Shown: positions 1-11,460 of the stretch, piece by piece | How the letters are laid out: every line of letters starts with the position of its first letter | Numbering within the stretch: the stretch's first letter is position 1 | Origin: Rhea pennata | Lineage: Eukaryota > Chordata > Aves > Rheiformes > Rheidae | DNA: 64,000 bases | Direction of reading: 5' to 3' | NCBI RefSeq assembly: GCF_028389875.1 | Contig: NC_084665.1 | Location: 97,879,435 to 97,943,434, forward strand | Notes under the pieces: model-generated | What the model saw: only the letters and a program-made list of their open reading frames with translations | Told to the model about the DNA's origin: nothing | The model's database searches: none | Position numbers and translations under genes: made by a program

Positions 1-46
1 TACAGGCAAATTAATTTAGATACTCTACTCCTCCTAAGTCATTTAC

Positions 47-121
47 CTGAAACATGAAGATCATCTCTGTTGGCTTGTCTGAGCTGATGGACAACTGTTC
101 TCATCACAGGACACATGGAAC
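47..121 (-). CDS. COL19A1: COL19A1 second coding exon
   Basis: This 75-nt exon has acceptor ttcttttgaag|GTTCC at 122/121 and donor TTTCAG|GTAAATG at 47/46. It enters with two bases that complete the split Gly codon of the previous exon, continues for 24 codons without a stop, and leaves one base for the next exon. The peptide SMCPVMRTVVHQLRQANR followed by DDLHVSG lines up gap-free with the start of mature human collagen XIX, keeping Cys-Pro, Arg, His-Gln-Leu, Asn and Val-Ser-Gly. The single Cys at the start of the mature region is a conserved disulphide candidate. Bases 1-46 are the start of intron 3. Confidence 0.85.
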
Positions 122-3100
122 CTTCAAAAGAATAGTTAAATATATACCATAAAACTTTATCAAATAAAAATGAATCAGTTAGTGATTATAATATCTGCAT
201 AAAATAAAACAAATTGTAGTTAGTAATATTAACAGGAAAGTTGGTTTTGTTTATCTTTAGGATAAAAAAAACAAACAAACAACCTACCCAATCTAAATAA
301 CAGCAATGATATTTTTCATTGTGTGGTATTCATACCACACTTCTAGTATTCATACTACAATTCACATACTACAATATACTTCAAATATTCATACTACACT
401 TTTAATATAAACAAACAAAAATTTTATCTTACTTTAATTCAACTGCTTATGATTAAAGCTCACATGAATGATACACCAGCAGAAAAAATAAATTCTTACA
501 AAGTTCCTTCCATATTCATTCTGTATAAAGCAGTAACATCTGTTGTAAATTTTTCATTTCTGAGTAGATTAAATATTAGGAAATCTGTATTAGGATTCTA
601 CTTACTTATTAATTAAGTATTAGGAAATTTTTTTCTCAGTAAGTAAATATTACAATGAAAATGCAGCGGAAAAGCATAAATGCTTGATTATCATGGCAGT
701 AATCCATTATTACTTCAAGGAACACTATTTTCAAAATATGGATTAACAGGGATGCTATCATACAATAAGCAATGCAAGCAAAATTTATGTTTTGAAAAAG
801 CTGTTAAAAATAAGCAGCTTTTCTGGATATTAAGTCTGAATCAATATGTTTAAGTAAACAAGCAGAATATGCTAATACTTGGAACATGGTAAATTCAAAG
901 GTTAATTCTAACAAACAGATGTAATGATGTGCTTGCTGAAGCAAGCTGTGTAGCACCCTTCTATCATAAAGTTATTTTTTATATATGTATACACACACAC
1001 ACACACACACAGATATACAGAGTAAAAAAACACTTTTAAGATGCAGCTACAGAAAAACATTACTTTTGTGCACAGGTCTGAAATAGGGCTTTTTCTTTAA
1101 CCAACTTTGCGAATAACCCTGCTAAACCATGTTGAAACTATCAAAAGGAAGAAGACAAGCAGGATTTGGCCCATGTACTTATTAAGCACAGAGCGCTGTG
1201 TCAAGCTGAAGTGACTCAAAAGACTGCCAAGCTGTCTAAAGTTATTAAAGAGCAAAGGACGAGGGGCTTTCCAAAGTGTCAGTTCAGTGAAAAAAGCAAG
1301 GAGGAATGGCCTAGCATTAACCTGGAAATCATCTATATTTTAAAATTTCCAAGAGTATGCAGACTGGAAGTTGGCCTTTAAAATAGCTATATTTATAACC
1401 TGAAAGCACATTAAATTTGTCATTCATTATGCAGTAATGTAGAAAGTATATTATCCTTTACAAGTCTTAAATTCTATTAAATGCATTACAGCGCTCAATC
1501 TGGAATGCAAATGGCTAGTTGCAGATAACAAGGGAAAAAAGTAACTGAATTATATAGAAAAAAAAAGAAGTTTTCCAACAACATGGTTAATGAAACCCAT
1601 GTGAATTGTTTAAGACAAGATTGAGTGGAGGTAGTTTTTTGCAACACGCATCAAGTTGCACTCAATACCACGTCCTTTATGTTGCAATTACCAGTCAGGA
1701 ATAGCATAACTTGTAAGTGGATTTATTTCAAAGGCACAAAGATACTGTATTTCTTTCCTTCATATGTACACTAAATATATCTGTATGTGAAATTTCTTGA
1801 GGGAGTGAAATAAGAAGAAACATACGCATTAAAAACTATAACTCACACTGTAAATTCCATTTCCTCACAACAGATGCAGAACTGTTAGAGTACTCATGCT
1901 GAAATCTCAAAAACCAAAATTAAATCTTTCACTACACTTGGTTTACAGGGAGTTTTATGTCGTGTGAAATGCATTCACTGGAATCACATACTAACGTATA
2001 CAGCAATTTGGATATTTTATTTGATGTACACACCCCAAGAGACAGAGACAGGCTCACCTTAGATACTCTTTAATCTACAAATCTAGTCTTAAACCATTTA
2101 TACAGATAATTAAACTAAACACCATATATTTTTATCTGTAGCAACTGTACAGAAGCAAATGTAGTAGTAATTTTACACAAGCGCACTACAAGAAATATTT
2201 TGGTGCAAAAGAAGCCTGTTATGGCTGAAGTCACAATTTCATTTCACATATACACTAACAAATATTCTTTTAATTCCAAGTTTCTATTCAAGTTTTTATT
2301 TATAAGACCATGGGACCGAACTGCTTTTTCTTTATATTTTTCTTATCGTATGTATAATAAGAGCAGCCAGATATGACCTGTTGAGGATTTCACCTGAAAC
2401 AGCTAAAGTCTACATGTCTACAGGAATTTGGGGGGAGAAAAAAAAAAGACTGTACTCTCTGCAGCATTAATTTATATAAAGGCTGAGTGGCTAAAGACCA
2501 GGGAGTTGCAGCTTATTCTCTCCAGCCCCTTTCTTCCATATCCAAATAAAGAATCAAGCCTTAATTTCTGTGCTATCCAGATGATAGCAATGATTCCTCA
2601 CATGCCACAGACCAGACTGTGGACCTATTTTTATCAGTGGCATAACACTCAGAGCATACACAGCCATGTAAGTGTTACTTACTTGGTTGTATCCCACATC
2701 CTCAGAAAAACCGAAAGGGTTACTACAATTCTCCTTCCATCCTATGTTGCTGTTGGACTGCTCTAGCTCGATCCTATTCTACTAGAGTGCTAAGGCAATG
2801 CTCTCCAGACCCAGATTGACAACTTTTAGCATCATAAATTGTGACAAATCTTTCTATAGTTATAAAGACAAAAAGTCTCTTCCAAGATTTTAAGTAACTC
2901 CAGAAGGTCTTTATGTATAATTCCTTTTGGCCCGAGACAAAATAGACAGTTTAGCCATTCAGCGCATGGGTAGCTGAATTAGAAGATCTACATGAAGGCA
3001 GTCAGGAAAGAACAAGACAAATCCTTATTGCTAATCCAGGCATGGAAACCATGCAGCTACCTGTCCTGTTACAATATACCAATGCACCATGTAGCAGCAT

Positions 3101-4479
3101 GAAGAACAAGCTTACATTTACACAGTAGATTATTCTACACACGGTAAAAATGCCTTCATCTGTTTTGAGATCCACAGTTCATATTAAAATGGTGACTCCA
3201 GACCTGAAGTGTAATCTACTTATAAATTAATGAAATTTCCTACCCACAGAACAGATTATAGATCTTAATCTTTAGGAATCAATGTGCTCTACTATAGGAG
3301 CTTACTATTATAAAATCAATGTAATTGTTATCAACATATTATAAACATAAACATGTACATATATCAATCAAGCAGGCATACCACAGATTATTATGATCTA
3401 TGTCTCTACAGTAAGACACTAATAACAAATTTTTTTTTATATTAACATTTTGCAGAAAAATAAATTCCAAGTAATGGGGCTACATCTAGACTTATCTGGT
3501 GGGACACGCCATGGCAAGTCCTGAATTCCTGGAATGAGCAGGGCACTTGTTGAAGTACACCGCAGCTTCCATCCACCTAGGCCCCATGCCCAGTTCTCCC
3601 TTCCATGAAAACTAGGAGGCAGGAGACACTGGTGCATGCTTCTGTCTCACTCTTACCTGTGTCTCTTGTGTGCGCTTGCTAACTGGGAACTGTAGCTTCC
3701 AAGAAGCACTCTTGGTCTCTCTAGTCTAAACGTAACGTATAATGGCTAGATTCACTGCACAAGTACCTATCTGCTATGTTGTAAGTGAAGTTTATATTCA
3801 TGTGAAGTTTTCAGGGCCATCTAACATTGCCGTCATGCACATTCTGCGTGCAGCGAGGTTTCTGTCAGCAAACATAACCAGCCATATGAATGCAGCCCAA
3901 AAGCAACGTCCCACTTAACATGTTCCCACATTACACACCAGGAAGAATCCCAGATTAGATGAGGATCCATTTGCCTTGCACTTTAAGTGGATCAGACTTC
4001 ATATAAAGATAGACAGAATTAAACTCTCCGGAGTGTGTGGCATACTGAATGTGTCAGCAACAATATCCAACAAGTCCACCTTTAAGGCGTCCACACTGGA
4101 GTTGAGGAACCAGAAAATCAGGTGTGATTTTTTTTTTCCTCCTTCACACTGGAAGCTGCTTCATATTGCATTAACAATAAATATGTTAATTAAACCAAAG
4201 TAGGGAAGTGGAAGGGCAGAGAGTACATGTTGTTGATACAGAGAAGACTAGTCCAAGTCCAAGGAATATTTAGATTTAGTAAACAACATAACAACTTTGG
4301 CAGGAGACATTAAGAAATCCACACCAATAGAGTTCTAGCGTTAGGATACTCACACTAGACATTGGAGGCTTGGATTTTCCCATGCAGAAGAGGGATTTTT
4401 GAAAAAAAACAGGATTTCATCCTGGATGAATATCTTGGCCATAGGAGTTAATGTTTTTTCTTTCTCTAGCTTTCCATGA

Positions 4480-4510
<31 letters not shown>

Positions 4511-7500
4511 GATCTAATTTATAGGCCTCACTCCGAAAGAGTATGTGTAGCTGAGAATATTTTGCTCTGTGGCATGGGGTCTCTTTACAGTACTGCTTAA
4601 GTGGCTTTCCCAGAATATACAAGCTTTGGTGAACCACATTCTTAGTTACCTTCTCACTGCCTGAGAAGCCTTGGTATTTAACTATGAGTTAAGGAATCCA
4701 GTGGTGGCCGGGTAGCTTAAACACTGCACTACTAACAACAGTTTATGGATCCAGCCTTAAATACTCGGTTTGAGAGTTTAAACTCTTTAAATGTAATGAA
4801 TATGTTTTATACAAGAGTAACTACAGGAACAGTGTCTTTGAGGATTGTCTATGTACTAGAACAAGAAAACTGAAAAGAAAAGCTGAACTGATCTGCATAC
4901 TTGAAACTATTCACTGTATTTGGGTTAAAGTGCCTATCTAAAATTATGATCTAGAGCCAATATTTTTCACAACACATTCCACGTCAAAAGGCAATGGAAA
5001 TTCACTGTGGCTGACAGTCTCAGGACTTTGTTTATGCTACATTTGTCATGGGTTAGCAAGTGATTTTGAAGAAAAGTAATTGCAAAAGAAAGTTGAACAA
5101 AGCAACAATAATCTGGGAATGAGACAGAACTATTAATATTCTTAATATTAAAAAAATAGAAATGATCACACTGAAACTTTGTGTGTCACTACATGATACA
5201 CTACAAGACCTCATGTTCATGCTCTAAAACCAAATGTTCCCAACAATAAACAATTAATTGACAACAAAGAAAATTAAGACAGACTTTATTTTTGAAGTCA
5301 AGTCAAAAGCATGATTCTGGAGAATTCCTAAACTTCAGATTTATAACCCAAATCTCTCCCTTTGATCTGCTATATTTTAATCTTTAGAAGTAATTGCTTC
5401 CTTCTGATAAACAATTAGCCTGGGCATATCTCGAAGGACCAAAGCAGAAATGATACGCAGGGGATAATAAAGGGCCAAAAGAGAGTCAGTGAATGAAAAA
5501 AAACACAAAAGCTGAGGTTAAATATTTCTCTCCTTTTTTACATGTTAATTTTACATGCTTACTTTACATCAAGTAAATCAATTTTACTTTCCAAAACAGG
5601 ATTTTAATTCAAGCAAAACACAGACAGACTTGTCTTTTTCTGGAATGAGCACACTTCTGATTTTTAACAGTTTCATTTGCATATAATTTATCAAACTAGA
5701 ACAAGACAATTTTGAAACAGAATACTCAGCTCAGCCAAGTGATATAGATTAAATAAAAATGCTTGCAAGCACACCTATTCCCCTGACTACAGCACACTTG
5801 CAAGGTAGGTTCTTTCTGAGCTCCTGCTTTCTGGTTGATAACATGCATTTCTTTTCTGAGTAGCAACCACTTCTTCAGTCTCTAGAAATATCTTTCTTTC
5901 CTCCTATTGCCTTGAAGCTACATCCTGAGTCTTATTCCCTGCTGTAGGCAGGGCTTCTCATGCTGCCAGCTATCTACATGTTGTTCCTCACCATCTGCCC
6001 CTGCCACCCCATCCTGCTGAAGCTTCGCTCAGTCGCACACCCTCAGTTATTTTCAGATGTTCGACCTCTCCTCTACCTCCCTGTGGTTCCCTTTGAGCCA
6101 TTTGTAGCAACCACGTTAAGGAGAACAGCAGCCTCTCTCCCTGCTGCCCAACCACAACCTTCTAACAGAGCGCAACCTCCAGTTCAGACACATTGTTTAC
6201 TCACAGTTCACTGCGTCTGTCACATTTTCTATCACTGGTTTACCTTTTACTAAGATATCTTTTCATTAGACAACAAGAGGAGAACGAGATTACTTCCTGG
6301 CATTTTAAGACTATTCAGATTATACATTTATATTATTAGGGAACTGTGCGCAGCTGCGCTCTTCCAGCCTTCAAAGCTTCCCTTTAGCAATCCTCCAGCG
6401 AGAAACGCCAGGTAAGGCAACCCAGCCCCTCAGACAGCTAGTGAGGAGGGTCGCAGAGCTGCTACGGGAGGCTCACGCTCTCCCAGGGGTCAAGAATAAT
6501 TCATGTCTGGAGCACTTAGCTTTGCTGCCCAAAAACTATAATGCAAAAAAGGCTTTGACTTAAACTCAGATTCTCCACTGTGCATTACTACTACCCCGGA
6601 GCTCACATTACAATTAGTATTTATTAAATATTACCATTTTTATTTTTTGCAGGAGCAGTGAAAGGACTGTTACGCTAGTCACTGAGTTTTCAGATTTCTT
6701 GGGTTTCAGAGGTGTTGCCGAGTTTCAAAGGTATTGTGTACCTACAGCTTCCGTTATCGCCCATCAGGCTTCTCAGAAACGAGTGTTACTAAAAATAATT
6801 TTTGGTTTTTTAAAAAAGGAAAAACAAGTATTTCCTATGTCTGCTTACATAGCAATAAACACGCTCTCCCTGTTAGCAGCTGTAGGAAATTTCTAGAAAG
6901 CTGAGGTACACACTGAGGCGGAGCAACTCCAGAAAACTGACGATTTCTTCTTCTACAAACATACAAGTGACACATGTTTAATGGAGGTTTACTGCTGTCA
7001 GCATAGTCAAGGTAAAGGACACTAAATGGATAACAGAAGAGGAGCTGGAGAAGGAGCGTTGTTCTGAGTGACAGAATGAGTTAACACGTTGACAATAAGA
7101 AGAAGTCAGGGTAAATTGGCAAAAGATGCGTAACTAAGCTTTTTCTTTAAACAATTCTATTACATTCCTTTCCCCTGTCTTCTTAGATACAAAGTTCTGC
7201 CTTATTTTACATCAGTGAAACATTTGACTGGCTTTGAGGATTGAGGTTAGGTGAGGTTAACTTGAGCACTAGGTTGCTTATGTCAACATGAGCATTAATC
7301 TCCTATAATTAAGCCACAAGATCTTATTCATAAAGGTTTTGCAAGCCCTGATATAGAATTGTCTCTTTTTTATGGTAATTTTAGAAAGTATAAAATAAAA
7401 TTCCCAGAAACTGCAACAGCTTCCAAACATTCACCACCCAAGTACAGGAAACAGATTGCTCTGGAATTGCTTCAAACTTAAGACTTCTTCAAAGACAGAG

Positions 7501-7733
7501 ATAAAGCCACTGGTGTCTGCAATTGCACCTACTTGTATTCATTTGTTTTCCATGTACTTTTTTTTTTTTTTTTTTTTAATTCTTTCACTACTGAGATTTG
7601 TGCCTTTGGTTTGTGATGGGCAAAAAAGATTAGAAGTACCTGTGTGGTCAGTGACAGCCACAGAAGTAGAGAGAGGAAGGAGGAGCAAGACTGCCATACA
7701 AAGCCAAAGTATGCAGGATCCAAGGTACTTCAT
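47..7733 (-). CDS. COL19A1: COL19A1, collagen type XIX alpha 1 chain, N-terminal part (partial, two coding exons)
   Basis: COL19A1 encodes a secreted FACIT-type collagen of basement membrane zones. Only its start is here: 31 codons plus one base in the signal-peptide exon (7733-7640) and 75 nt in the next (121-47), 56 complete codons of a family length near 1,140. The first exon reads MKYLGSCILWLCMAVLLLLP and then STSVAVTD, close to the human signal peptide, which also ends STSVTV. The second reads CPVMRT..HQL....N..DLHVSG, matching human CPILRI..HQL....N..KLEVSG without gaps. The splice phase (1) agrees between the exons. All residues seen precede the laminin-G/TSPN-like domain and the triple helix, so the collagenous part lies to the left of the window. 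Orientation and adjacency to LMBRD1 agree with human 6q13. The human comparison is from memory; the splice sites and reading frame are seen directly. Confidence 0.9.
321..340. repeat. 20-bp palindrome inside a degenerate tandem motif
   Basis: The two 9-nt arms GTGTGGTAT and ATACCACAC are exact reverse complements separated by 2 nt. The right arm starts a short decayed tandem array of units like ATTCATACTACA, repeated out to about 398. It is simple-sequence-like and no function is evident. Confidence 0.6.
990..1011. repeat. (AC)n microsatellite
   Basis: Ten uninterrupted AC units follow an AT-alternating stretch (TATATATGTAT). This is an ordinary dinucleotide microsatellite in COL19A1 intron 2 and is likely polymorphic. 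Confidence 0.9.
4479..4507. repeat. A homopolymer, 29 nt
   Basis: An uninterrupted A run in COL19A1 intron 2. Read on the minus strand it is a T run downstream of exon 2. I see no flanking target-site duplication that would mark a retroposon tail. Confidence 0.9.
6340..6500 (+). promoter_or_regulatory. GC-rich islet with palindrome and consensus donor (possible antisense promoter/first exon)
   Basis: This short islet is clearly richer in G, C and CpG than its AT-rich surroundings. It holds the perfect 12-bp palindrome GCGCAGCTGCGC (6348-6359), with an E-box core and NRF1-like flanks. About 50 nt on there is a consensus plus-strand donor CGCCAG|GTAAGG (exon end 6411). A promoter-like motif followed by a strong donor resembles the first exon of a non-coding transcript antisense to COL19A1. 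No transcript evidence is available, so this remains inference. Confidence 0.25.
7558..7577. repeat. T homopolymer, 20 nt
   Basis: An uninterrupted T run on the plus strand, 63 nt beyond the donor of the COL19A1 signal-peptide exon (inside intron 2). Confidence 0.9.
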
Positions 7734-7769
7734 CTCCTCCTGGACTCATGTGAACAATCAGCCAGAAAT
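7640..7769 (-). CDS. COL19A1: COL19A1 signal-peptide exon (5' UTR 7769-7734, coding 7733-7640)
   Basis: The acceptor is ctgtttcag just above 7769 and the donor is G|GTACTTC at 7640/7639, giving a 130-nt exon. The start ATG at 7733 has a purine at -3 (gagATGA). It encodes 31 codons plus one base: a hydrophobic leader (about residues 7-20, ILWLCMAVLLLLPL) with likely cleavage after residues 22-26, then the first mature residues. The 36-nt UTR part contains an earlier ATG (7749-7747) in another frame that opens a 33-codon uORF overlapping the main start and ending at 7648. A long T run on the plus strand (7558-7577) lies just downstream of the donor in intron 2. Confidence 0.88.
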
Positions 7770-8689
7770 CTGAAACAGAGAATACTTGTACTGAGAACAC
7801 GTCATCTTATTTTTTCTTCTTCACCCCATCAGAAAACCATATCAAGAATTCAACTGTAAAGAAAAGAGTAAATCATCAGTCATACACAATACACACCATT
7901 TATCTGCTTTAAAGAGCTATTAAAAAATGGACTCATATGAACTTGGAAATGAATGACAAATATATTCTCTTAGTATGTTATTAAGGTCATGAGTAACACT
8001 TACACAAATATTAACTCAAAGATAGTAGTTATAAAGCCAAACAAATGAATTTTTCATTTCATTAGTAAAGACTATTTTCTTTTTATTTTTCTCCTAGATT
8101 TCCTGTTTTAAATATGATAGCTTAACTGTTTGGTGTCACAACGCTGTGAACGACTGCTGAAGTAGTCATTGAATACAAAGACAACATGTAATTTTTTTGG
8201 GTGTAAATGCAAAACAAGGAAAAATACAGTATTTCTCCTCCTTGTAAAATATACAAGGGCCTAGAGCAGCTTGTACTGAGTTTACAGTTTAAATCTTAAA
8301 ATAAATACAAGCTGGCTTCATCAATGTATCTTTGTCCTCTAAACACAATACCAGCTTTCTTCTAAGCCAACTACAATATATAGAAATATATGAATTTAGC
8401 GAAACACAGAAAATGACAAGTCATTTTTTTTTTTTTTTTACACAAAGTGTGATAAGAAAAATGTATCTACATGATGCAGAGATTACATTTTTGTAGTTAT
8501 TTTGGTAAGGCACCATATTCCTCAGGAGAGCTGCTCTGTCAGTCACTTGCACGGACACAGCAACTTCTCCATGACGAACTTTCCCAGCCTCTCCAACGGC
8601 AGCACAGTGAATACCCGTCCAAAGAGCATTACCGTTTAATTTCCTGCACCTGCTTTACAAGCGGGCACCCGCAATTCGCTCGAGCGGCC
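7770..8689 (-). other. COL19A1: COL19A1 first intron (probable) between promoter island and signal-peptide exon
   Basis: AT-rich sequence between the CpG island and the acceptor of the signal-peptide exon. A 16-nt T run lies at 8424-8439. A possible minus-strand donor GCAG|GTGCAG sits at 8650/8649, at the left border of the island. If exon 1 ends there, this is intron 1. No coding exon is recognised. Confidence 0.5.
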
Positions 8690-9010
8690 GGGCCAAGGGC
8701 TCTCATCTTCCGCGGGGCTCCGCAGCCGACGCCACCATCCCTCTCCCTGTCCCTGCACCTCCGCCGCCCCCTCGCTCCGCGGCCGGCCGGAGCCCGCACG
8801 CCAGGCGCGGGCGGGGGCCGCGGCCGCGGGGCGGCGCTGCGCGGCCGCGGCCGCGGCGCCCGCGCCGGCGGAGCAGGTGACGGGAGCGCGGCGGAGGCGC
8901 TGCCCGCCCCGGCGGCGGCCCCCGCGCAGCGCCCGGCCTCGCCCCGCGCGGCGCCCGGCCGCCCCCGCGCAGCGCCCGCCGTGCTAGGTGCATGCGGGCC
9001 ACCCCGACGC
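8690..9010 (-). promoter_or_regulatory. COL19A1: CpG island, probable COL19A1 promoter and non-coding exon 1
   Basis: About 320 bp of very GC- and CpG-rich DNA, with runs such as GCGGCCGCGGCCGCGGCG, sits in an AT-rich landscape about 1 kb upstream of the signal-peptide exon. Because that exon has its own acceptor and starts within the 5' UTR, an upstream non-coding exon is required, and this island is the natural place. Two minus-strand donors could close it: GCAG|GTGCAG (last base 8650) and the better-matching GTGTCC|GTAAGTG (last base 9034). I cannot choose between them. The long open frames here (8471-9061 plus, 9039-8629 minus) are low-complexity Ala/Arg/Pro by-products of GC content. Confidence 0.65.
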
Positions 9011-9652
9011 GCCCTGGCTAGACAGACACTTACGGACACGTTATTAACCGTAAACGTGTGAGTGCGTTAATAAACATGCTGCTAAGTGCTGTGCCAGTTT
9101 GCAGCGCTGCCTGATCCTTTTTGTAAATTACTGCGGATTTACTGGGGCTGTTTTGATCAGCATATTTTAACACATATCTATATTCACACGCAAACACATC
9201 AGCATGCTCCTACAGCATAGACTGATAACTGTACATTAAAAGGTGACTGTGGATATTTTACAGGATATGCTTAAAACTGGCAAAAACAGTAATAAACATA
9301 GCTGGCAGCTGTAAAAAAGAACACACAGATACAGGAGTGTGTGTGATATTCAAACAATTGCCTACAAATAGGAGCGGCTTACCTTTAATTTGTGCTCTAG
9401 TATCTCCCCCCGAAGCACAGTAAATGCCCGTACAACGCTGCCGTAGCGCCGAGGAGTTGCTGGAGTGAGTCTCCAAAGAGTGGTAGAGGGGGATGCAGCT
9501 CTGTCCTTATTAGTCTCACACAGTGTGACCCTCCCACTCCGCGAGCACAGAACACGCAGCGAGAAAGGACAAGCAGCAATCCAGACACAGATTTTACACA
9601 ATCGCACTAATATATCCCAAGTCCGGTAACAATGTAAGAAATGTGGTTTCTT

Positions 9653-9672
9653 CCCCCCCCCCCCCCCCCCCC
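9653..9672. repeat. C homopolymer, 20 nt
   Basis: An uninterrupted C run about 650 bp upstream of the COL19A1 CpG island; it is a G run on the COL19A1 sense strand. Such tracts can form quadruplex or i-motif structures, and they are frequent sites of sequencing error, so the exact length is uncertain. Confidence 0.9.
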
Positions 9673-10564
9673 GCCCTGAACAGTTCCACAAATAAAATTG
9701 CCAGAGTATGAATGCATGAATGAAAAGCGTCTGGTTTCTAGTTGTAAGGAACTGGCTATGCACATTAGCACACTAGCAGGAACTGGCTTTTAACACTTAA
9801 GTGTTAGCACACGTAATTAATTTTATATACTTTTTCATAAATTTAGAATCAACCATCCAAGTAACCAAGAGAGTGCACCTATTTATGGCACTGGTGCTGC
9901 AAGGCACAGCAGATGATTGACATTTATTATGCCTTTTTAAATCTATCATTTACAAACCAGAATGTTCTTGCACTGCATTATCATTGCTCTGCTAAAATGC
10001 TGACACTTAGCACTGCCACTAACTCTCATTTGAATATGTTAAACTGCACTTTTCACAGGTCCTCTAAGTGTGCTTGTGGCAGTTTTCTGTAATGCATTTT
10101 ACCCATGTAAGCCAGAGGAGAGCAGGACGGAGAAAAATAAAATGACCAGAAATATATACACAGCAGGTAGAGAGAATAAGGTTTTAATTAAGTGTATCTC
10201 ACTTATATATATACTAAAGACACATTCTATTTCTTTCCTAGTAGAACCTTTCTGACAGGAAAAAGAAATAAGTTATGGTGACTCATGATGGCTGATCATG
10301 TGAAAGTTTACTAGCCTAACACGAATTTAGCTCAACTGCTCTTAAGACCAAAAAACTGATAAGGTTACCTTTTCGCTTTGTCCTCCAATAGATTCTGACC
10401 AGTGTTTTCTCATTTCAACCAAGACAAGTTAGCAGGATAACAAATGCATCACATGGACAGACATGCTTATCTTGTTGGTTTAAAATTTCAGTATTATTGC
10501 TGTCCTTCCTAATTTAGAATCACAAGAGAAAGATGAAATTGCAGCTTAGGTATGTGTCTATTAG

Positions 10565-10720
10565 GGTGTTGGTTTAATTCACAGCTTGGCCACAGGCTTG
10601 CAATATCATTTTGGGAAAGTCACACTTCTCTTAGACTTCAGACTCCCATTTGGTAAAATAGGAAAAGTAAAGCTTCCCTACCTCACAGGGTGAGGCTCAA
10701 GAGCCCTGTCCTCCCGCTGA
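10565..10720 (+). mobile_element. MIR-like SINE, degenerate
   Basis: The order of landmarks follows the MIR consensus: a CTTGGCCACAGGC block (consensus CTCTGCCACTTAC), GGGAAAGTCAC, CAGACTCCCATTTGGTAAAAT (consensus CAGTTTCCTCATCTGTAAAAT with changes), then CCCTACCTCACAGGGTGAG (consensus CCTACCTCATAGGGTTG). Divergence is high, as expected for an ancient amniote tRNA-CORE SINE. The match is from memory of the consensus. Confidence 0.55.
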
Positions 10721-11374
10721 CAAATCATCCGAGCACTTCCTTTGCCTTGAGACTGTTCATTTGATAAAGGCTTCTGTGTTGAGCCCTATTTCAATGTTTC
10801 AGAAAGAGTTTTGAGATCCTCAGTTGAAAGACCCTTTGTAAAAGCTCTGCTCCTAGTGAAAGGCATTATCATTATTGATTTGGAAAAAATGGAGTTTCTC
10901 ATTGCTCTTTCAAATTATAAGTTCTTAAATTCTTTCTGCTTTGCTTCATTTCACATACCCCAAATATCTGGGTTCAGCTCTGCTAAACTGGACCAAGCAC
11001 AATCTGATTAATTTCCATGAATTTAAGCTCTCAGTTAGCTAAACATTCTCAGCTGCATAACACTTTGCACACACAATCAGTTCATCCTTTAAAGAAATTT
11101 TTCTGTGTCTCAAAATTTCAGGATTGTTTAAATGTCCATATCCAAATTTTCTGTCTTCATTTCCTATGAAGTCACAATGAAACATAGCCCTAAACCAAGT
11201 TTTTTTTTCTACCTATTGAGAGAGCTACACTCCAAATAGAAAATTAAAAATACCTTACTTGGACCATGCCAATTTCACAACACTCCACATCATCATGAGA
11301 GCAATAAATAGAAGAATTAGAAATTACTGCAATATTTCCCAGCTAATAGACACTTCCTATACTTTAGCCCAGAT

Positions 11375-11460
11375 TTTCAACTAAATGGGATCATGCCAGT
11401 TCACGTAAATCAATGGAGTAACACTGATTTGTAATCTTTGAAGGACTTGGGCAATAGAGA
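11375..11460. repeat. Ancient reptile MITE-like fragment
   Basis: The segment contains CAGTTCACGTAAATCAATGG followed by AGTAACACTGATTTG. This resembles a widespread reptilian repeat built around a GTGTAAATCAATGGAGTTACACTGATTT hairpin: the halves GTAAATCA and TGATTTGT are imperfect inverted copies. Too decayed for family assignment. Confidence 0.35.

Larger units (their letters stand above)
122..7639 (-). other. COL19A1: COL19A1 intron 2
   Basis: A 7.5-kb GT-AG intron between the two coding exons. It is mostly AT-rich unique sequence. It holds a 20-bp palindrome (321-340), an (AC)n microsatellite (about 991-1010), a 29-nt A run (4479-4507), a 20-nt T run (7558-7577), and two GC-richer islets with consensus splice donors, near 3.66 kb (minus strand) and 6.34-6.50 kb (plus strand). 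Open frames here, such as 5960-6253 on plus and 3437-3637 on minus, resemble no protein I know. On the plus strand A often exceeds T, as expected for minus-strand transcription. Confidence 0.8.

Noticed and set aside
3437..3637. Minus-strand frame containing SALLI, similar to a COL19A1 peptide
   Set aside because: The surrounding residues do not match collagen XIX, there are no suitable splice sites, and the true next exon was found at 121-47.
5960..6253. 97-codon plus-strand frame in COL19A1 intron 2
   Set aside because: C- and T-rich sequence with no similarity I recognise and no splice or promoter support.
8471..9061. Long open frames (196 aa plus, 136 aa minus) across the COL19A1 CpG island
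   Set aside because: The residues are almost all Ala, Arg, Pro and Gly and several frames are open together, which is what high GC content gives. No domain is recognisable.
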